A stretch of 5,285 bases of DNA, from the NCBI GenBank assembly GCA_030151665.1, contig JASLDB010000305.1, positions 1 to 5,285 of the forward strand, in the 5' to 3' direction. Positions 4,654 to 5,285 of this stretch are shown piece after piece; the stretch's first letter is position 1; each line of letters begins with the position of its first letter. The notes beneath the pieces were generated by a model that was given only the letters and a program-made list of their open reading frames with translations, searched no databases and was not told the DNA's origin. This DNA comes from Neisseriaceae bacterium (GTDB lineage Bacteria > Pseudomonadota > Gammaproteobacteria > Burkholderiales > Neisseriaceae). Made by a program: the position numbers and the translations under genes.

Positions 4654-5285
4654 TTAAGGTAAAAATACACCTGGTGAAACTAAATCTTCATTAAACAAGT
4701 AAGAAACCGATTCTTCGTTGCTAATACGACGCACTGTTTCCGCCAACAAGCCAGCAATGCTGACTTGACGAATACGTGGACAAGCTTGGGCTTCTTCGCT
4801 TAATGGAATGGTATCCGTCACAACCACTTGGTCAATATCAGATGACTGAATACGCTCAATAGCAGCACCTGAAAACACTGGATGAGTAGCATAAGCCAAA
4901 ACACGGTTAGCACCGCGTACTTTTAAAGCAGATGCCGCTTTACACAAGGTGTTTGCAGTGTCAATCATGTCATCAATAATCAAACAAGTCTTGTCTTGAA
5001 TATCACCAATAATATTCATTACTTCAGCTTCATTGGCTTTTGGACGACGTTTGTCAATAATTGCCAAATCTGTGTTTAACATTTTTGCCACCGCACGGGC
5101 ACGAACCACACCACCGATGTCTGGGCTCACCACCACCAAGTTTTCAATGCGTTGTTGCATAATGTCATTGGTCAAGATGGGTGTTGCATAAATGTTATCC
5201 ACAGGGATATCAAAGAAGCCTTGAATTTGGTCTGCATGCAAATCCACGGTCAACACACGGTCAACACCAGCAGAATATAGCATAT
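4654..5285 (-). CDS. prs: Ribose-phosphate pyrophosphokinase (PRPP synthetase), C-terminal two thirds
   Basis: Prs transfers pyrophosphate from ATP to ribose 5-phosphate to make PRPP, the precursor for purines, pyrimidines, NAD, histidine and tryptophan. The gene runs off the right edge; about 210 of some 315-330 residues are visible. Counting from the Met codon at 5281-5283, it has VDRVLTVDLHADQIQGFFDIP (the PRPP synthetase signature), VVSPDIGGVVRARAVA (51-66), the flexible-loop/active-site DKRRPKAN (77-84), the PRPP-binding loop IDDMIDTANT (103-112), ATHPVFSG and VVVTDTIPLS, ending RRISNEESVSYLFNED plus a short tail. That Met is internal: the two bases before it fit the Asn of the conserved ANMLY run, so the true start is outside. 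The PRPP loop has TANT where E. coli has TGGT, a variant I recall from Neisseria-type enzymes. A soluble oligomeric enzyme, upstream of rplY on the same strand. Confidence 0.96.
   Translation of the reverse strand, partial: MLYSAGVDRVLTVDLHADQIQGFFDIPVDNIYATPILTNDIMQQRIENLVVVSPDIGGVVRARAVAKMLNTDLAIIDKRRPKANEAEVMNIIGDIQDKTCLIIDDMIDTANTLCKAASALKVRGANRVLAYATHPVFSGAAIERIQSSDIDQVVVTDTIPLSEEAQACPRIRQVSIAGLLAETVRRISNEESVSYLFNEDLVSPGVFLP

Noticed and set aside
1..5285. CRISPR array, tRNA or rRNA gene, insertion sequence, phage or toxin-antitoxin module
   Set aside because: No regular direct repeats, cloverleaf, transposase or integrase motif, or terminal inverted repeats were seen; nearly all the sequence is taken up by recognised genes.

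Overview
The window (5285 bp, about 40% GC by eye) looks like a chromosomal segment of a low-GC member of the Neisseriaceae, or a close betaproteobacterial relative. The case rests on protein style. The Prs C-terminal half has a DTANT PRPP loop and a SYLFNED tail, L25 is the long CTC/TL5 form, and ScpA has the roughly 35-residue N-terminal extension common in proteobacterial ScpA. No exact copy of a neisserial DNA uptake sequence was seen, so the genus stays open.

Left end (1-295): the minus strand carries the first 53 codons of a universal stress protein. A 135-bp divergent intergenic region follows, with two good sigma-70-like promoters facing opposite ways whose -10 elements share bases.

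Plus-strand operon (296-2750): tcdA (cyclises the t6A37 tRNA modification), scpA (SMC-ScpAB condensin kleisin) and two different PaaI-type hotdog thioesterases. The genes are packed tightly: 1 nt between tcdA and scpA, a ribosome-binding site touching the scpA stop codon, and an ATGA overlap between the thioesterases. This points to one translationally coupled mRNA starting near position 246.

Middle (2751-3952): a 119-bp gap with three small inverted repeats precedes a WaaB-like GT4 glycosyltransferase. This gene is clearly poorer in GC (about 33% in sampled lines, against about 43% for its neighbours) and is probably the accessory gene of the window, acting on lipooligosaccharide or another surface glycan. 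It ends at a bidirectional hairpin terminator shared with the convergent rplY.

Right end (3953-5285, minus strand): rplY (L25/CTC) lies downstream of prs (PRPP synthetase), which runs off the right edge. The 74-bp spacer between them contains a small GC-rich inverted repeat. The prs-rplY pair is housekeeping.

I found no rRNA, tRNA, CRISPR array, insertion sequence, phage gene or convincing new system. The best leads are the overlapping divergent promoters, the coupled four-gene operon of seemingly unrelated functions, and the atypical glycosyltransferase with its repeat-rich leader.
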